Assembly: GCF_000518185.1 (NCBI RefSeq)
Contig: NZ_JADC01000011.1
Location: 62,001-126,000, forward strand
Reading direction: 5' to 3'
Source: Bartonella clarridgeiae ATCC 51734
Lineage (GTDB): Bacteria; Pseudomonadota; Alphaproteobacteria; Rhizobiales; Rhizobiaceae
DNA length: 64,000 bases
Positions 21,396 through 31,593 of the stretch are shown here, piece by piece. Position numbers and translations under genes: made by a program. Numbering within the stretch: position 1 is the first letter of the stretch; every line of letters starts with the position of its first letter. The notes beneath the pieces are model-generated. The model was given only the letters and a program-made list of their open reading frames with translations. It was not told where the DNA came from and searched no databases.

Positions 21396-21575
21396 AAAAC
21401 ATCCTGACCTGGCTTTCACTGCAACTTTACCATCACGAGAAAATCCACGCAAAATGACTCAGTGCACGATTGTTTCAACTTGTTTAGTCGTAAGGGACTA
21501 ACATTACAGGTCGGTTATTTAAAATGACGGATTAAAGGTCGCGCATAAAAAAACCGATTTGTCATACAGCTATAA

Positions 21576-21603
21576 ACTATAAAACTTCCTCTGTGTAATA
21601 CAA
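21576..21603 (-). promoter_or_regulatory. Candidate sdhCDAB promoter
   Basis: On the minus strand, a TTGTAT box (21603-21598) and TATAGT box (21581-21576) are 16 bases apart, about 180 bases before sdhC. The -10 box matches consensus at five of six positions and the -35 box is poor. A long leader follows with an inverted CGGTT/AACCG repeat. Found by eye in AT-rich DNA, so chance is possible. Confidence 0.3.
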
Positions 21604-22058
21604 TTTTATCTTCACGTCAAAGGGTTAACACCATTTCTTAAGCAAAAACATATATTTTTTACTCATGCTTCACTCTGCTCTTAACTTATATATTAACAGC
21701 TATATTCTATAACGATCATAATATGACTCTTGTGAAAAAATGCATATTTTAATTTTAATATTTTTCATGGTTCTATGACAAATTAGCTATTATAAATTTA
21801 TGCTCCTACCAACCTTATTCTGACGAAAACTTACAAAATCCTTTGCTTTCTATATACGTCATGTGCTTTTCAAAAAATTTGAACTTAAATTATCATCACT
21901 GAAAAATATTAAAACTTCTTCTTCCTCTACAATCTCTCACAACCTCTTACAAAAGCCCTGGAAGCTTTACACTCTTCTGTAATAGCCTTCCTAATGAGAA
22001 AAAGCAAAAGAGGTATTAAAAATTTTATTATAAATTGTCTAAAATAGACATTATTAAA

Positions 22059-22090
22059 ATAAAAAAGCAGCTTTACAGCTGCATTTTTTA
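22059..22090 (-). terminator. Rho-independent terminator after rplS
   Basis: A perfect 6-bp stem (GCAGCT/AGCTGC, 22067-22072 and 22077-22082) closes a four-base loop and is flanked by an A-run on one side and a T-run on the other. On the minus strand it follows the rplS stop by about 30 bases. The flanks make it potentially bidirectional. Confidence 0.8.
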
Positions 22091-22121
22091 ATAAATCTGA
22101 TTACATAACTTACTGAGCAGT

Positions 22122-22559
22122 TTACTCTGAGATATTTATAGCATTATCTGCAACAGTCATTTCTTTTATTTCTTTGGAATTGTTTTCATCTTTTCTACGG
22201 TACTCTCTCTTTTCCGCAATACGCGCTGCCTTTCCTCTGAGACCACGCAAGTAGTAGAGCTTCGCACGACGAACTTTACCTCGACGAACAAGCTCAACTC
22301 CTTCAATCAAAGGAGAATAGAGTGGAAACACACGTTCAACACCTTCTCCATAAGAAATTTTACGAACTGTAAAAGTTTCATTTAAACCGCCCCCTGAACG
22401 AGCGATACAAATTCCTTCATAGGCCTGAATACGGGTACGTGTACCTTCTGTCACACGAACCATAACACGCACTGTATCACCAACCTGAAATACAGGAAGT
22501 TGACGTTTTTCTTCAATTTTTGCGCATTGTTCAGCCTCAAGCTGTGCTATAATATTCAT
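22122..22559 (-). CDS. rplS: 50S ribosomal protein L19
   Basis: A 145-residue L19, located at the 30S-50S interface. The core motifs [20 protein letters not shown] and [18 protein letters not shown] and the [23 protein letters not shown] block are typical. A C-terminal tail of about 30 residues beyond the bacterial core, rich in acidic and Asn residues, is common in alphaproteobacteria. It follows trmD on the same strand after about 213 bases, so it may have its own promoter. A hairpin terminator follows. Confidence 0.97.
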   Translation of the reverse strand: MNIIAQLEAEQCAKIEEKRQLPVFQVGDTVRVMVRVTEGTRTRIQAYEGICIARSGGGLNETFTVRKISYGEGVERVFPLYSPLIEGVELVRRGKVRRAKLYYLRGLRGKAARIAEKREYRRKDENNSKEIKEMTVADNAINISE

Positions 22560-22772
22560 CTTTTTATCCTTCGTATTCTTTTCGAACAGCCAGAGCGCTC
22601 AACTCTCACCGAAAAAAGCTTTTAAAATACTCTTTAGGCTATGTTGGATACAGGAGCGAATACACTATCTCTTAATTTTGGGATACACATTTAAACCAGA
22701 ATATATAGAAAGTTTCTTTAAAGGAAAGTCTCTAGAAAGCTCTACTAATAGTATATTATTTTTTGGGATGAA

Positions 22773-23483
22773 TCAAGCTTTCTGATGCTTTTTATTGTAA
22801 AGAGCATAAAGATCGGGACGGCGTCGATGCGTTAGCAATTCAGCCTGTTCTCGACGCCAATCAGCAATAGCTTTGTGATGACCTGATGTTAAAACCGATG
22901 GAATACCTCGTCCTTCAAAAACAAAAGGACGCGTATACTGTGGATATTCAAGTAAACCATTTTCAAAACTCTCACACTCTGTAGAAATCTTATTGCCCAT
23001 CACACCAGGTAAAAGTCGCACAACCGCATCCAATAAGACAAGAGCAGCCACTTCTCCCCCTGAAAGAATATAATCGCCAATAGAAATCTCTTCCAATTGC
23101 CGTGCTTCAATGATACGCTCATCTACTCCCTCAAAACGGCCACAAATCAGTGTTACTCCGGAACCAACCGCCAAAGAACGCGCATAAGCTTGATTAAAAG
23201 GTCGTCCACGTGGACTGAGTAACAATCTTGGTGTATCTAATGGACAACTGTCGATTGCTGCTGCTAGCACATCAACACGCATCACCATACCCGCACCACC
23301 ACCAGCTGGTGTATCATCAACACTATGGTGTTTGTCTAAAGTGAAATCCCGAATTTGTACTGTGTTGAGCGACCATATTCCTTGCTTTAAAGCCCGTCCT
23401 GCTAAAGAATGTCCTAAAACTCCTGGAAACATTTCAGGATAAAGTGTTAAAATACGTGCACGAAACCCCATATTGATAACCAT
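22773..23483 (-). CDS. trmD: tRNA (guanine-N1-)-methyltransferase TrmD
   Basis: A 236-residue SPOUT methyltransferase that makes m1G37 in tRNAs and prevents +1 frameshifting. N-terminal [15 protein letters not shown], the conserved [12 protein letters not shown], and the knot region [17 protein letters not shown] are all present. The C-terminal half has the [16 protein letters not shown] helix. A start at 23483 has AAGGG just upstream; an ATG at 23471 is the alternative. It lies 20 bases after rimM, forming rimM-trmD-(rplS). Confidence 0.96.
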   Translation of the reverse strand: MVINMGFRARILTLYPEMFPGVLGHSLAGRALKQGIWSLNTVQIRDFTLDKHHSVDDTPAGGGAGMVMRVDVLAAAIDSCPLDTPRLLLSPRGRPFNQAYARSLAVGSGVTLICGRFEGVDERIIEARQLEEISIGDYILSGGEVAALVLLDAVVRLLPGVMGNKISTECESFENGLLEYPQYTRPFVFEGRGIPSVLTSGHHKAIADWRREQAELLTHRRRPDLYALYNKKHQKA

Positions 23484-23503
23484 TCATCCCTTACATATGC
23501 ACG

Positions 23504-24019
23504 TTACTCTTGATCATGAGACAAACCAGCAGCTATTGGATCCACAATCATAAAACCAGAATCAACGCAAATTTTTGGCACAGCCGCCTTGCTAAAAGAA
23601 ATAAGCACTTTTTTACGAGAAGCTAACCGTACTTCAAGCAAATCACCAGCACCAAAATTAAAGAAACCACTCACCTTACCCAGCAGTTGATCTGCACAAT
23701 CATAAACACAAAAACCTATCAAATCTATTTGATAAAATTCATCTTCAACCAAATCATCAGCCAATTGGCTTCTTTCAACATAAAGTTTGATTCCTTTCAA
23801 GGATTCTGCAACACTACGCTCTTCTATTCCTTTAAAATGTACAATTGCATTATTCTTTTGCACACGAAATGTAACAATTTCATAAGCACGTCCTGTTTCA
23901 TCATAAAGAACACTATAACTCTTTAAACGCTGAGGTTCAGCACTCAATGTTTTAACAAAAACATCTCCCTTAATTCCATGAGCTGCAGTAATAATGGCAA
24001 GATATACTTTCTTTTTCAT
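23504..24019 (-). CDS. rimM: Ribosome maturation factor RimM
   Basis: A 171-residue 16S rRNA processing factor that assists assembly of the 30S head around S19. The N-terminal RimM domain begins LAIITAAHGIKGDVFVKTL and includes VHFKGIEERSVAESLKG; the C-terminal PRC-barrel half begins DEFYQIDLIGFCV and ends ILISFSKAAVPKI-like then VDP. Length is normal. In most Rhizobiales rpsP lies directly upstream; here rpsP is about 15 kb away and the neighbour is the divergent SapC-family gene. Confidence 0.94.
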   Translation of the reverse strand: MKKKVYLAIITAAHGIKGDVFVKTLSAEPQRLKSYSVLYDETGRAYEIVTFRVQKNNAIVHFKGIEERSVAESLKGIKLYVERSQLADDLVEDEFYQIDLIGFCVYDCADQLLGKVSGFFNFGAGDLLEVRLASRKKVLISFSKAAVPKICVDSGFMIVDPIAAGLSHDQE

Positions 24020-24196
24020 AATTTTTCTATTACACTTCCTCTTATTAAGTTTTTTTCTTTAAAAAAGAAAGAATCATTATAAAATTACAGTATTCATTTA
24101 TCCTGTAACTTGCATTCAATATTGTTGCCACATAAAATCTTCTAATAAAGGCTCATTTTGGTGACAAAATAGAAATTAATATTAAGGAGAAATATT

Positions 24197-25015
24197 ATGG
24201 CAAACGTCATGCTCTTTTACAAAAATGTCACCCCGGTTCACAAAGTTACTCATAAAAACCTCAAATTTACCCCATCAAGTGATATGTCCTTCGCAAAGAA
24301 TACCCATTGGGTTCCTTTAGCAAGTGGTGAATATTTTCAAGCCGCTATAGATTATCCTATTTTATTTATGAGTGCACAAGATGAACAGCAGAAACGGCAC
24401 TATACATCCGTTGCTCTCGTAGGTCTTTCTGATAACGATAATGATTATATTACTGCTGACAATCAGTGGAGAAAAAACACTTATATTCCTGCTTTTGTCC
24501 GCCGCTATCCTTTTGTTCTTGCAAAAATGCAAAATGAACAAGAACTTTCTGTTTGCTTTGATCAACAATCAGGTATGTTTAATGAAGTTTCAGGAATAGA
24601 TCTTTTTAATTCAGATGGATCTATTTCACCATTTATGGAAGAATGTATTAATTTTCTTGAAAATTTTAAAATCAATATGGAAAAAACCGCTGAATTTATT
24701 GAAACCCTTGTAGAAATGGATCTTCTATGTCAAAAATCAATCAATGTAAAGAATGACAAAGGAGTGTCAGCACAATTGGAAAATTTCTGGATGGTTGATG
24801 AAGAAAAGCTCAATAAATTATTTGCTCATCAACTTGCTAAATTGCATAAACAGGGTTTCCTAGGGTGGATTTTTGCACATCTTATGTCAATGAATAATCT
24901 TCTAAAAATACTCTCCGAAAAAAGCGAAAATCAACTCTCCAATGAAAAGCTCAAAAAACAAAATGATCAAGCGAATGAAATAAAGCCTAAAAAAAAGAAA
25001 AGCGCTCTTAACTAA
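24197..25015 (+). CDS. SapC-family protein
   Basis: A 272-residue protein recognised as SapC-like from its start MANVMLFYKNVTPV and the segment HWVPLASGEYFQAAIDYPI. SapC was named from Campylobacter fetus S-layer loci, but the function in alphaproteobacteria is unknown and no S-layer genes are here. No signal peptide or membrane helix is visible. The C-terminus is a Lys-rich tail (KPKKKKSALN). A strong AAGGAGA ribosome binding site precedes ATG 24197. The stop is two bases before xerC, so the two genes are very likely co-transcribed. Confidence 0.82.
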   Translation: MANVMLFYKNVTPVHKVTHKNLKFTPSSDMSFAKNTHWVPLASGEYFQAAIDYPILFMSAQDEQQKRHYTSVALVGLSDNDNDYITADNQWRKNTYIPAFVRRYPFVLAKMQNEQELSVCFDQQSGMFNEVSGIDLFNSDGSISPFMEECINFLENFKINMEKTAEFIETLVEMDLLCQKSINVKNDKGVSAQLENFWMVDEEKLNKLFAHQLAKLHKQGFLGWIFAHLMSMNNLLKILSEKSENQLSNEKLKKQNDQANEIKPKKKKSALN

Positions 25016-25017
25016 AA

Positions 25018-25986
25018 ATGCTTCTCAAATATGATAGTAGAAATGACAAAAATATTCCTCTGATTCCAGCTGATCACACTCTTCTGATTGCAAGAAAGAA
25101 TTGGTTGGAGAGTCTTGTACAGACACGTCGAATGACTGCTCAAACGGCAATAGCTTATGAGCGTGATACGAGGCAGTTTTTGTTCTTTCTCTGTCAACAT
25201 TTAGGATATCAACCAACTCTCAATGATCTTGCTAATTTGCGTGTAGCTGATTTTCGTGCTTATTTAGCTTACCGTCGCACACAGAATATAAATGCCCGTT
25301 CTTTAAGCCGGAATATGGCGAGTTTACGTTCTTTTTTCAATTACTTATCCCGTGAAAAAGAAGTCAATGTTCCCGCTGCAAAACTTGTAAGAACACCAAA
25401 ATATCCAAAATCATTGCCAAAAGCTTTGACTATAGAATCAGCGCTCCGTATAGTCAAAGAAGAAAATCAACAAGAAAATGAACCCTGGATCATTGCTCGT
25501 AATACCGCTATTTTGATCCTTCTTTATGGTTGTGGAATGCGGATATCAGAGGCTTTAGCACTCACTCCAGAACAATTTGCTGATCCCAGTATAAAAAGCT
25601 TATCTGTCACTGGAAAAGGAGGAAAAACACGCCTTGTCCCAATGATTCCGATAGTCCATGAAGCGGTAGAAAATTATCTTAAATGCTGTCCTTATCCTTT
25701 ATTAAACAATCAACCAATATTTCGCGGCGTTCGAGGGAAACCTTTACAACCGGCTATTATTCAGCGCACTGTTCAAAACTTACGCGCTCATCTTGGTTTA
25801 CCAGAAACAACCACACCACATGCATTACGTCATTCTTTTGCCACCCATCTTTTATCACGGGGTGGAGATTTGCGAACTATTCAAGAACTGCTCGGCCATG
25901 CTTGTCTATCGACAACGCAAGTCTACACCCATATTGATACAAATTATTTATTAGAAATTTATCAAAAAGCACATCCACGAGCCTAA
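25018..25986 (+). CDS. xerC: Tyrosine recombinase XerC
   Basis: A 322-residue site-specific recombinase that resolves chromosome dimers at dif with XerD and FtsK. The N-terminal SAM-like core-binding domain is at about 30-120, and the catalytic domain follows. Catalytic residues are visible: Arg in LYGCGMRISEALAL, the beta-hairpin Lys in TGKGGKTRLVP, His-x-x-Arg in HALRHSFATHLL, His in LLGHACLSTTQVYTH, with the nucleophile Tyr in VYTH. The ATG falls two bases after the sapC stop. No dif site was recognised in this window. Confidence 0.94.
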   Translation: MLLKYDSRNDKNIPLIPADHTLLIARKNWLESLVQTRRMTAQTAIAYERDTRQFLFFLCQHLGYQPTLNDLANLRVADFRAYLAYRRTQNINARSLSRNMASLRSFFNYLSREKEVNVPAAKLVRTPKYPKSLPKALTIESALRIVKEENQQENEPWIIARNTAILILLYGCGMRISEALALTPEQFADPSIKSLSVTGKGGKTRLVPMIPIVHEAVENYLKCCPYPLLNNQPIFRGVRGKPLQPAIIQRTVQNLRAHLGLPETTTPHALRHSFATHLLSRGGDLRTIQELLGHACLSTTQVYTHIDTNYLLEIYQKAHPRA

Positions 25987-26013
25987 AAAACTTTTGAACT
26001 GAACAAAAACATG

Positions 26014-26292
26014 TTAAACACCTTCAATCTCAAGCGCCAAAGCATGAATATTTGTCACCAATTCTTGTTGTAAAACTTTATAAATCGCCCGATGTATTTC
26101 TACACGCTTCATACCAGAAAAAGCAGAAGAGAGCATTTTCACACGAAAATGTGTTTCCCCCTTGCCATCGAAAGCATGTTCATCATGGCGATGACCCGCA
26201 TGAAGATGACTTTCATTAATTACTTCAAGTTTTTGCGGAAAGAAAGCATCACGCAGTTTTGTTTCAATTATTATTTGAATTGTACGAGACAT
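26014..26292 (-). CDS. bolA: BolA-family protein
   Basis: A 92-residue BolA protein, a partner of monothiol glutaredoxins in iron-sulfur and redox signalling. The motif HAGHRHDEHAFDGKGETHFRV and the helix VEIHRAIYKVLQQEL match the family. An ATG at 26292 preceded by AAGGGAA is the start; the frame runs further upstream without support. It is divergent from the J-domain gene, the pairing commonly seen in rhizobia together with cobS and cobT downstream. Confidence 0.93.
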   Translation of the reverse strand: MSRTIQIIIETKLRDAFFPQKLEVINESHLHAGHRHDEHAFDGKGETHFRVKMLSSAFSGMKRVEIHRAIYKVLQQELVTNIHALALEIEGV

Positions 26293-26421
26293 TTTTTTCC
26301 CTTCACAAAGACGAATATTGCAGCTAGTTTTTTTTAATACAATATTTAATAGAATAAATATGAAAATAAATTTTTTACAAGTCAATTCTTGTCAAAAGAC
26401 CGATCTTGCATAAGGCAAAAT

Positions 26422-27042
26422 ATGACAACAACATCTAAATTATTCGACTCAATTCGTATCAGTTCCAACAAAAAAAAGCAGGGACAATCACAAATACAAA
26501 AGTGCCAATGGGAAGGATGCGAAAAAACAGGATCGCACAAAGCACCAGCAGGACGAAATCACGAAGGACAATATCTGTATTTTTGCATTGAGCACATCCG
26601 TGCTTATAATAAAAATTTTAATTATTTCTCAGGTCTCAGCGACAAAGACATTGCAAAATTTCACAAAGATGCTCTTACAGGACATCGTCCAACATGGTCT
26701 GCAAGACTTAATAATAGCACAGCAAAAAAAACAGCCTCCGATTATGCAAAAATTCGCTCTGGAACGGCTGCTTACCAAAATCGTATGCGCGATCCATTCA
26801 AACTTTTTACCCAACGAAATTCAAATAATACGAACAAACGAAAACTCAAACCCTTGGAAGCCAAAGCTTTTGATACTTTGGGATTACAAGAAAATGCCTC
26901 AGCTGAAGATATCAAAACAAAATATAAGGAGCTTGTTAAAAAACATCACCCTGATGCTAATGGTGGTAATCGCTCTTCAGAAGAACGCTTTCGTGATGTG
27001 CTCCATGCCTATAATTTACTGAAAAAATCTGGTAGGTGCTAA
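26422..27042 (+). CDS. J-domain (DnaJ-like) protein with N-terminal Cys cluster
   Basis: A protein of about 206 residues with a C-terminal J-domain (about 150-206) containing the HPD tripeptide in VKKHHPDANGG, which stimulates DnaK ATPase. The N-terminal third has CQWEGC and, about 26 residues later, YFCIEHI, a possible zinc-binding C-x4-C...C-x2-H arrangement. There is no G/F region or type I zinc finger, so this is a class III co-chaperone. ATG 26422 is preferred over a TTG at 26389. It is conserved next to bolA and cobS in Rhizobiales; its client is unknown. Confidence 0.87.
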   Translation: MTTTSKLFDSIRISSNKKKQGQSQIQKCQWEGCEKTGSHKAPAGRNHEGQYLYFCIEHIRAYNKNFNYFSGLSDKDIAKFHKDALTGHRPTWSARLNNSTAKKTASDYAKIRSGTAAYQNRMRDPFKLFTQRNSNNTNKRKLKPLEAKAFDTLGLQENASAEDIKTKYKELVKKHHPDANGGNRSSEERFRDVLHAYNLLKKSGRC

Positions 27043-27216
27043 AAATCTACATTCAAATACTTTTATTGCTCAATTACCAAGGTTTTTTAAAAACATCATG
27101 CAACAAGACATCTCCTTCATAGTCAATCTCTATTATCATGAGAGCATTTGCATAAGTGGTCTATGTTCTGTATTGTTTGATAACAAAATAATAAACAGCA
27201 GATATCTTCCTCAAAA

Positions 27217-28206
27217 ATGATGACAAAAAAAAATCTTACAGTCTCAGATACACCAGACACAACAGTCTGGGCTCGGGATGTATTCAATATTGACATTGAA
27301 ATGAAAGTGCCTGCCTTTAGCACAAAAAGCTCTCATGTTCCTGATTTAGATCCTGATTATCTTTTTGATCAACAAACGACTTTAGCACTTTTGGCAGGTT
27401 TTGCTTTTAACCGACGTGTCATGGTATCCGGCTATCATGGTACAGGAAAATCGACGCATATTGAACAAGTTGCTGCACGTCTTAATTGGCCTTGTATTCG
27501 CATTAATCTTGATGGACATATTAGCCGTATTGACTTAATTGGAAAAGATGCTATCGTTTTGAAAGATGGCTTGCAAATCACTGAATTTAAAGATGGTATT
27601 TTGCCATGGGCTTATCAAAATAATATTGCTCTCATTTTCGATGAATATGACGCAGGACGGCCAGATGTTATGTTTGTCATCCAACGAGTACTTGAATCCT
27701 CTGGACGGCTTAGCTTGCTTGATCAAAATCGTGTTATTACCCCTCATCCAGCATTTCGACTTTTTGCAACAGCAAATACTATTGGTCTTGGCGATACAAC
27801 AGGATTGTATCATGGTACACAACAAATCAATCAAGCTCAAATGGACCGTTGGTCGATTGTAACAATATTAAATTATTTACCCCATGATAAAGAAGTTGAT
27901 ATCATTTGCTCAAAGGTTAAACATTTTCAAATCAATGAAGGTAAAAAAACTATTTCACAAATGGTCCATGTTGCTGATATGGTGCGCAAAGCTTTTATGA
28001 ATGGAGATATTTCGACAGTTATGAGCCCCCGTACCGTCATGACTTGGGCAGAAAACACCACAATTTTTCAAGATATTGGTTTTGCTTTCCGTTTAACCTT
28101 TCTTAATAAATGTGATGAACTTGAACGGGCAATTGTTGCAGAATTTTATCAACGTGCCTTTGGAAATGAACTTCCTGAATCACTTATTCATCATGTCTTG
28201 CCTTAA
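27217..28206 (+). CDS. cobS: Cobaltochelatase CobS subunit (AAA+ ATPase)
   Basis: A 329-residue AAA+ ATPase of the CobS/MoxR type. Walker A is [14 protein letters not shown] (about 72-85), Walker B is [12 protein letters not shown] (about 140), with sensor-1 [11 protein letters not shown] (about 187). In B12 producers CobS and CobT form the chaperone part of the aerobic cobaltochelatase and work with CobN. No cobN is in the window. ATG 27217 is followed at once by a second ATG. cobT starts 14 bases downstream, so the two are co-transcribed. Confidence 0.93.
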   Translation: MMTKKNLTVSDTPDTTVWARDVFNIDIEMKVPAFSTKSSHVPDLDPDYLFDQQTTLALLAGFAFNRRVMVSGYHGTGKSTHIEQVAARLNWPCIRINLDGHISRIDLIGKDAIVLKDGLQITEFKDGILPWAYQNNIALIFDEYDAGRPDVMFVIQRVLESSGRLSLLDQNRVITPHPAFRLFATANTIGLGDTTGLYHGTQQINQAQMDRWSIVTILNYLPHDKEVDIICSKVKHFQINEGKKTISQMVHVADMVRKAFMNGDISTVMSPRTVMTWAENTTIFQDIGFAFRLTFLNKCDELERAIVAEFYQRAFGNELPESLIHHVLP

Positions 28207-28220
28207 GGAATGCGTCAATC

Positions 28221-30095
28221 ATGACTGCAACAGCAGGCGATAACAAAAAAAATTCGGCAAAATATTCTTCTAACAGCAATTTTGATACTGAAACTTTTAA
28301 AAGAGCTATTTCTACTTGTATTCGCGCTATTGCTAACACACGAAAATTTAATGTTTTTTTTAGTCATAATAGATCATCCTTAAGCGATAATTGTGCGCAT
28401 TTACCAGAATTACCTCAACAAACAACATGTAAAGATTTAGCTGTCACTCGGGGATTAGGTGATTCCATAGCGCTGCGCAAAGCATGGCATGATAGCTGCA
28501 TTCATACCCAATTCGCCCCGACAGAACCAGAAGCACGAGCTATCTTTGATACACTTGAACAAACACGTGTTGAAGCGATTGGCACTTTAACAATGAAAGG
28601 AATCGCACAAAATCTTGATACAATGCTCGCCGATAAATATCAAAAAGCTCATTATAAGACGATAAGGAATCAAAATGAAGCTCCTTTTCAAGAAGCGATT
28701 GCGCTTTTATTGCGTGAAAAAATAACAAAACGCCCTCCCCCACGAGAAGCTGGAATTGTCTTAGAATTATGGCGCCAATCAATAGAAAAAAAAGTTGCAA
28801 CAGAATTACGCGCACTGACAATTCATGTTTATAACCAAAATGTTTTCGCACAAATAGCACGTCAAATGCTTGTTGTACTAGAAATGACTAATCCATTGGA
28901 AGTAAACTCTAATAATCCAACTTCCAAAGAACAAAGTAACAATCATGATACCCAAAATCAAACAGAAGAAGAGAGTGAAAACGAAAAAAAATCTCAAAGT
29001 GAAAAACAAAAACCAACCGAACAAAGTAACGATGCACAAAATGAAGGCAAAGAAAAAGTCATTCAGTCAAATGATAATGACAAGCCTAAAGAAGAACAAG
29101 AAGACTCTCAACAAAACAAATCAGGAAAATCAAAATACTTTCTTAATACCTCTCAAAAAATGGAAAAATTGGCTGGCTATAAAATTTTTACTCACGAATT
29201 TGATGCTATTTTGGATGCGACTCATTTTTGTTCTGTAACAGAATTAGATCATTTGCGTCGTTGTCTTGATCAGCAATTAAATCATCTTCAAAGTATTGTT
29301 GGACGCTTAGCAAACAGACTCCAACGCCGTCTCATGGCACAACAAAACCGTGCTTGGAAGTTTGATCTCGAAGAAGGCTATCTTGATACAACACGTCTTT
29401 CTCGCCTTATTATTGACCCAATGCAACCACCCTCTTTTAAAATGGAATGTGAAACACAATTCCGTAATACAGTTGTTTCACTGCTTATTGATAATTCAGG
29501 ATCTATGAGAGAACGCCCCATCACTGTCGCAGCAAGTTGTGCTGATATTTTAGCACAAACTCTTGAACGTTGTGGAGTCAAAGTAGAAATTTTAGGCTTT
29601 ACCACAAAAGCGTGGAAAGGGGGAAAAGCGCGCGAAAAATGGATTAATCAAAATAAACCTTCTCATCCAGGACGTCTGAATGACTTGTGCCATATTATTT
29701 ATAAAAGCGCTGATACACCATGGCGTCGTGCTCGACGCAATTTAGGCTTAATGTTGCAAGAAGGATTATTAAAAGAAAATATTGATGGAGAAGCCCTTAT
29801 TTGGGCATATCAGCGGCTTTTATCGCGATACGAACATCGTCGTATATTAATGGTTATTTCTGATGGCGCTCCTGTTGACGATTCAACCCTTTCTGTTAAT
29901 CCTAGTAATTATCTGGACAAACATTTGCGTGCTGTGATTCAAGAAATTCAAGCAAACTCCCCCATAGAACTCATTGCTATTGGAATCGGCCACGATGTAA
30001 CGCGTTATTATCAACGCGCTGTAACAATCGTTAATGCTGAAGAACTAGCGAATGCCATAACAAAACAGCTTGCGGCGCTCTTTAACACCCCCTAG
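28221..30095 (+). CDS. cobT: Cobaltochelatase CobT subunit (VWA protein)
   Basis: A 624-residue partner of CobS. The N-terminal region (1-230) is helical, the middle (about 235-310) is a highly acidic, Glu/Asn/Gln/Lys-rich linker, and the C-terminal half carries a von Willebrand A domain with a complete MIDAS motif [13 protein letters not shown] (about 420) and later ISDGAPVDD. This matches CobT. The linker is low complexity but in frame, without sign of frameshift. With CobS it may act as a MoxR-VWA type insertion chaperone even if cobalamin is not made. Confidence 0.92.
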   Translation: MTATAGDNKKNSAKYSSNSNFDTETFKRAISTCIRAIANTRKFNVFFSHNRSSLSDNCAHLPELPQQTTCKDLAVTRGLGDSIALRKAWHDSCIHTQFAPTEPEARAIFDTLEQTRVEAIGTLTMKGIAQNLDTMLADKYQKAHYKTIRNQNEAPFQEAIALLLREKITKRPPPREAGIVLELWRQSIEKKVATELRALTIHVYNQNVFAQIARQMLVVLEMTNPLEVNSNNPTSKEQSNNHDTQNQTEEESENEKKSQSEKQKPTEQSNDAQNEGKEKVIQSNDNDKPKEEQEDSQQNKSGKSKYFLNTSQKMEKLAGYKIFTHEFDAILDATHFCSVTELDHLRRCLDQQLNHLQSIVGRLANRLQRRLMAQQNRAWKFDLEEGYLDTTRLSRLIIDPMQPPSFKMECETQFRNTVVSLLIDNSGSMRERPITVAASCADILAQTLERCGVKVEILGFTTKAWKGGKAREKWINQNKPSHPGRLNDLCHIIYKSADTPWRRARRNLGLMLQEGLLKENIDGEALIWAYQRLLSRYEHRRILMVISDGAPVDDSTLSVNPSNYLDKHLRAVIQEIQANSPIELIAIGIGHDVTRYYQRAVTIVNAEELANAITKQLAALFNTP

Positions 30096-30277
30096 CCTTT
30101 ATAGAACAGAATTTTAAAAGATAAAGATTTCAAACCAATAATTGAGGCCTGAATCAAATGTTATCTCAAAACAAATACTGATACATTTCCTCTTTCTAAG
30201 AATAAAACTCTTCCTATTACAGCAGTGCAATAGAATAAATATTATTATTTCTTATAAACAAAAGATATCTCCTTTTT

Positions 30278-30931
30278 TCAGCGCCCTTGATAAAAAGGAG
30301 TATGACAACTCTTCAAAATCACACCATAAGGCACAAGCATAAATAAGCTCATAATAATTTTTATTAAAAAATCACCAAAAGCAAGTGAAATCCAAACAGG
30401 AATCACAATGCTCCCTAAAGTTAGACTTTCCACTATAGAGCCATCAGCATAGCCAACCAATTGATCAATAAAGGCAAAATTACTCGCAAAGGCAAGAGCA
30501 AAAAATAAAACCGTATCCAAAGCTGAACCAACCAATCCCGCTATTAAAGGTGCCTTCCACCATGCTTTACGCCGCAAAGGTGTAAAAACTGCAATATCAA
30601 GTAATTGCCCAAATAAAAATGCTGCACTAGAAGCAATAGCAAGACGTGGTGTAGCAATTATCCAAGAAATAAAAAAAGCCGTAATGAAACCAGCATAAAC
30701 AACGCGTCTTGCTGGCGCCGGACCATAAAAGCGATTGGTCAAATCATTAATCAAAAAAGCAATCGGATATGTAAAAGCTCCATAGGTCAATAAATCGTTC
30801 AAACCAAACCAACAGATAGGATACTGCACTAAAATATTGGAAGCTGTCACCACAACACACATTGCAAAACTTGCAAAAAAAATGTAATTTTCTTTTTTCT
30901 GCGCAGCTAAAGACTTATCTGTTGAAAGCAT
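30278..30931 (-). CDS. yhhQ: Queuosine precursor transporter, YhhQ/DUF165 family
   Basis: A 217-residue membrane protein of the COG1738/YhhQ family, which imports queuine-pathway precursors such as preQ0 or preQ1. About six hydrophobic segments are visible. Family motifs are TYGAFTYPIAFLINDLTNRFYGP (split over residues about 49-71) and a SSAAFLFGQLLDI stretch, with Asp and Asn in NDLTNR conserved. It converges with cobT across about 180 bases and is upstream of nothing else on its strand. Length is normal. Confidence 0.88.
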   Translation of the reverse strand: MLSTDKSLAAQKKENYIFFASFAMCVVVTASNILVQYPICWFGLNDLLTYGAFTYPIAFLINDLTNRFYGPAPARRVVYAGFITAFFISWIIATPRLAIASSAAFLFGQLLDIAVFTPLRRKAWWKAPLIAGLVGSALDTVLFFALAFASNFAFIDQLVGYADGSIVESLTLGSIVIPVWISLAFGDFLIKIIMSLFMLVPYGVILKSCHTPFYQGR

Positions 30932-31052
30932 TCTTTGTAACCTAGAGATAGAAAATCAAAACGAATAAAATATCGCAACCAGACCGTCAAAACTAAAGAA
31001 TGGCGCTTCCCCAGCAAAAGTAAACAGCTCACTCTGCAAAGAAGCAAAACGA

Positions 31053-31346
31053 TTAAGCAACTTGCTCAGCTTTTTTCTTTATGATCTGACGTTTTAATAA
31101 ACGTGCACGCTGTGATAATTCCTTATCATCAGCTTTGACCAAAAAACCATCGAGACCACCGCGATGCTCAACTGAACGCAAAGCATTTGCTGAAATACGC
31201 AAACGATAACTTTGCTGAAGCACTTCCGATATCAATGTTACATTGCAAAGATTTGGTAAAAAACGACGACGCGTTTTATTGTTTGCATGACTAACATTAT
31301 TGCCATACTGGACCGCTTTTCCTGTCAATTCGCAGGCACGAGACAT
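31053..31346 (-). CDS. rpmB: 50S ribosomal protein L28
   Basis: A 97-residue L28. The N-terminus [20 protein letters not shown] and the segment [12 protein letters not shown] are standard. ATG 31346 is chosen because AAGGTG lies seven bases upstream and because family members begin MSR; a GTG nine bases earlier is in frame. The long C-terminal tail past the 77-residue E. coli length is normal for alphaproteobacteria. It is monocistronic and divergent from the SURF1 gene. Confidence 0.96.
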   Translation of the reverse strand: MSRACELTGKAVQYGNNVSHANNKTRRRFLPNLCNVTLISEVLQQSYRLRISANALRSVEHRGGLDGFLVKADDKELSQRARLLKRQIIKKKAEQVA

Positions 31347-31500
31347 AGACTTCACCTTTAAATTCTAAGAAACTCTAATTTCAATGCCAGCAAAATAAAA
31401 CAGATGCGAAACACACACCCATTGCCTTGAACGGGCATTATTGGAAAATTAAATTTCTATAAGTTGTTAGTTACAAAAGGTCAAGTCTTTTAGTTTTTTT

Positions 31501-31528
31501 TTGACAACCTATTGGTCAATTTTATTAT
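31501..31528 (+). promoter_or_regulatory. Candidate sigma-70 promoter of the SURF1 gene
   Basis: A perfect TTGACA (31501-31506) is followed after 16 bases by TATTAT (31523-31528), placing a transcription start near 31535 and the SURF1 ATG about 60 bases later. The TTG of the -35 box opens the same reading frame but is not a credible translation start. Confidence 0.5.
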
Positions 31529-31593
31529 TTTTTTATAAATACATTATCAAATACTTTCTTTTAGCTCTTTTCATGCTAGAAGATATTCTTATC

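Larger units (their letters stand above)
21396..22121. other. Long spacer upstream of sdhC
   Basis: This 726-base AT-rich spacer lies between sdhC and the end of rplS, both on the minus strand. It holds the rplS terminator at its right end and a possible sdh promoter near 21.59 kb. I saw no coding frame, tRNA or recognised riboswitch in the remaining 21.6-22.0 kb. It may be eroded gene sequence, as is common in this type of genome. Confidence 0.5.

Noticed and set aside
28900-29150. Repetitive Lys/Glu-rich stretch in cobT as a possible frameshift or repeat
   Set aside because: It is the normal acidic linker of CobT, and the frame continues into an intact VWA domain.
31501-31593. TTG at 31501 as the SURF1 start
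   Set aside because: It is part of a TTGACA promoter box; an internal ATG gives a normal SURF1 N-terminus.
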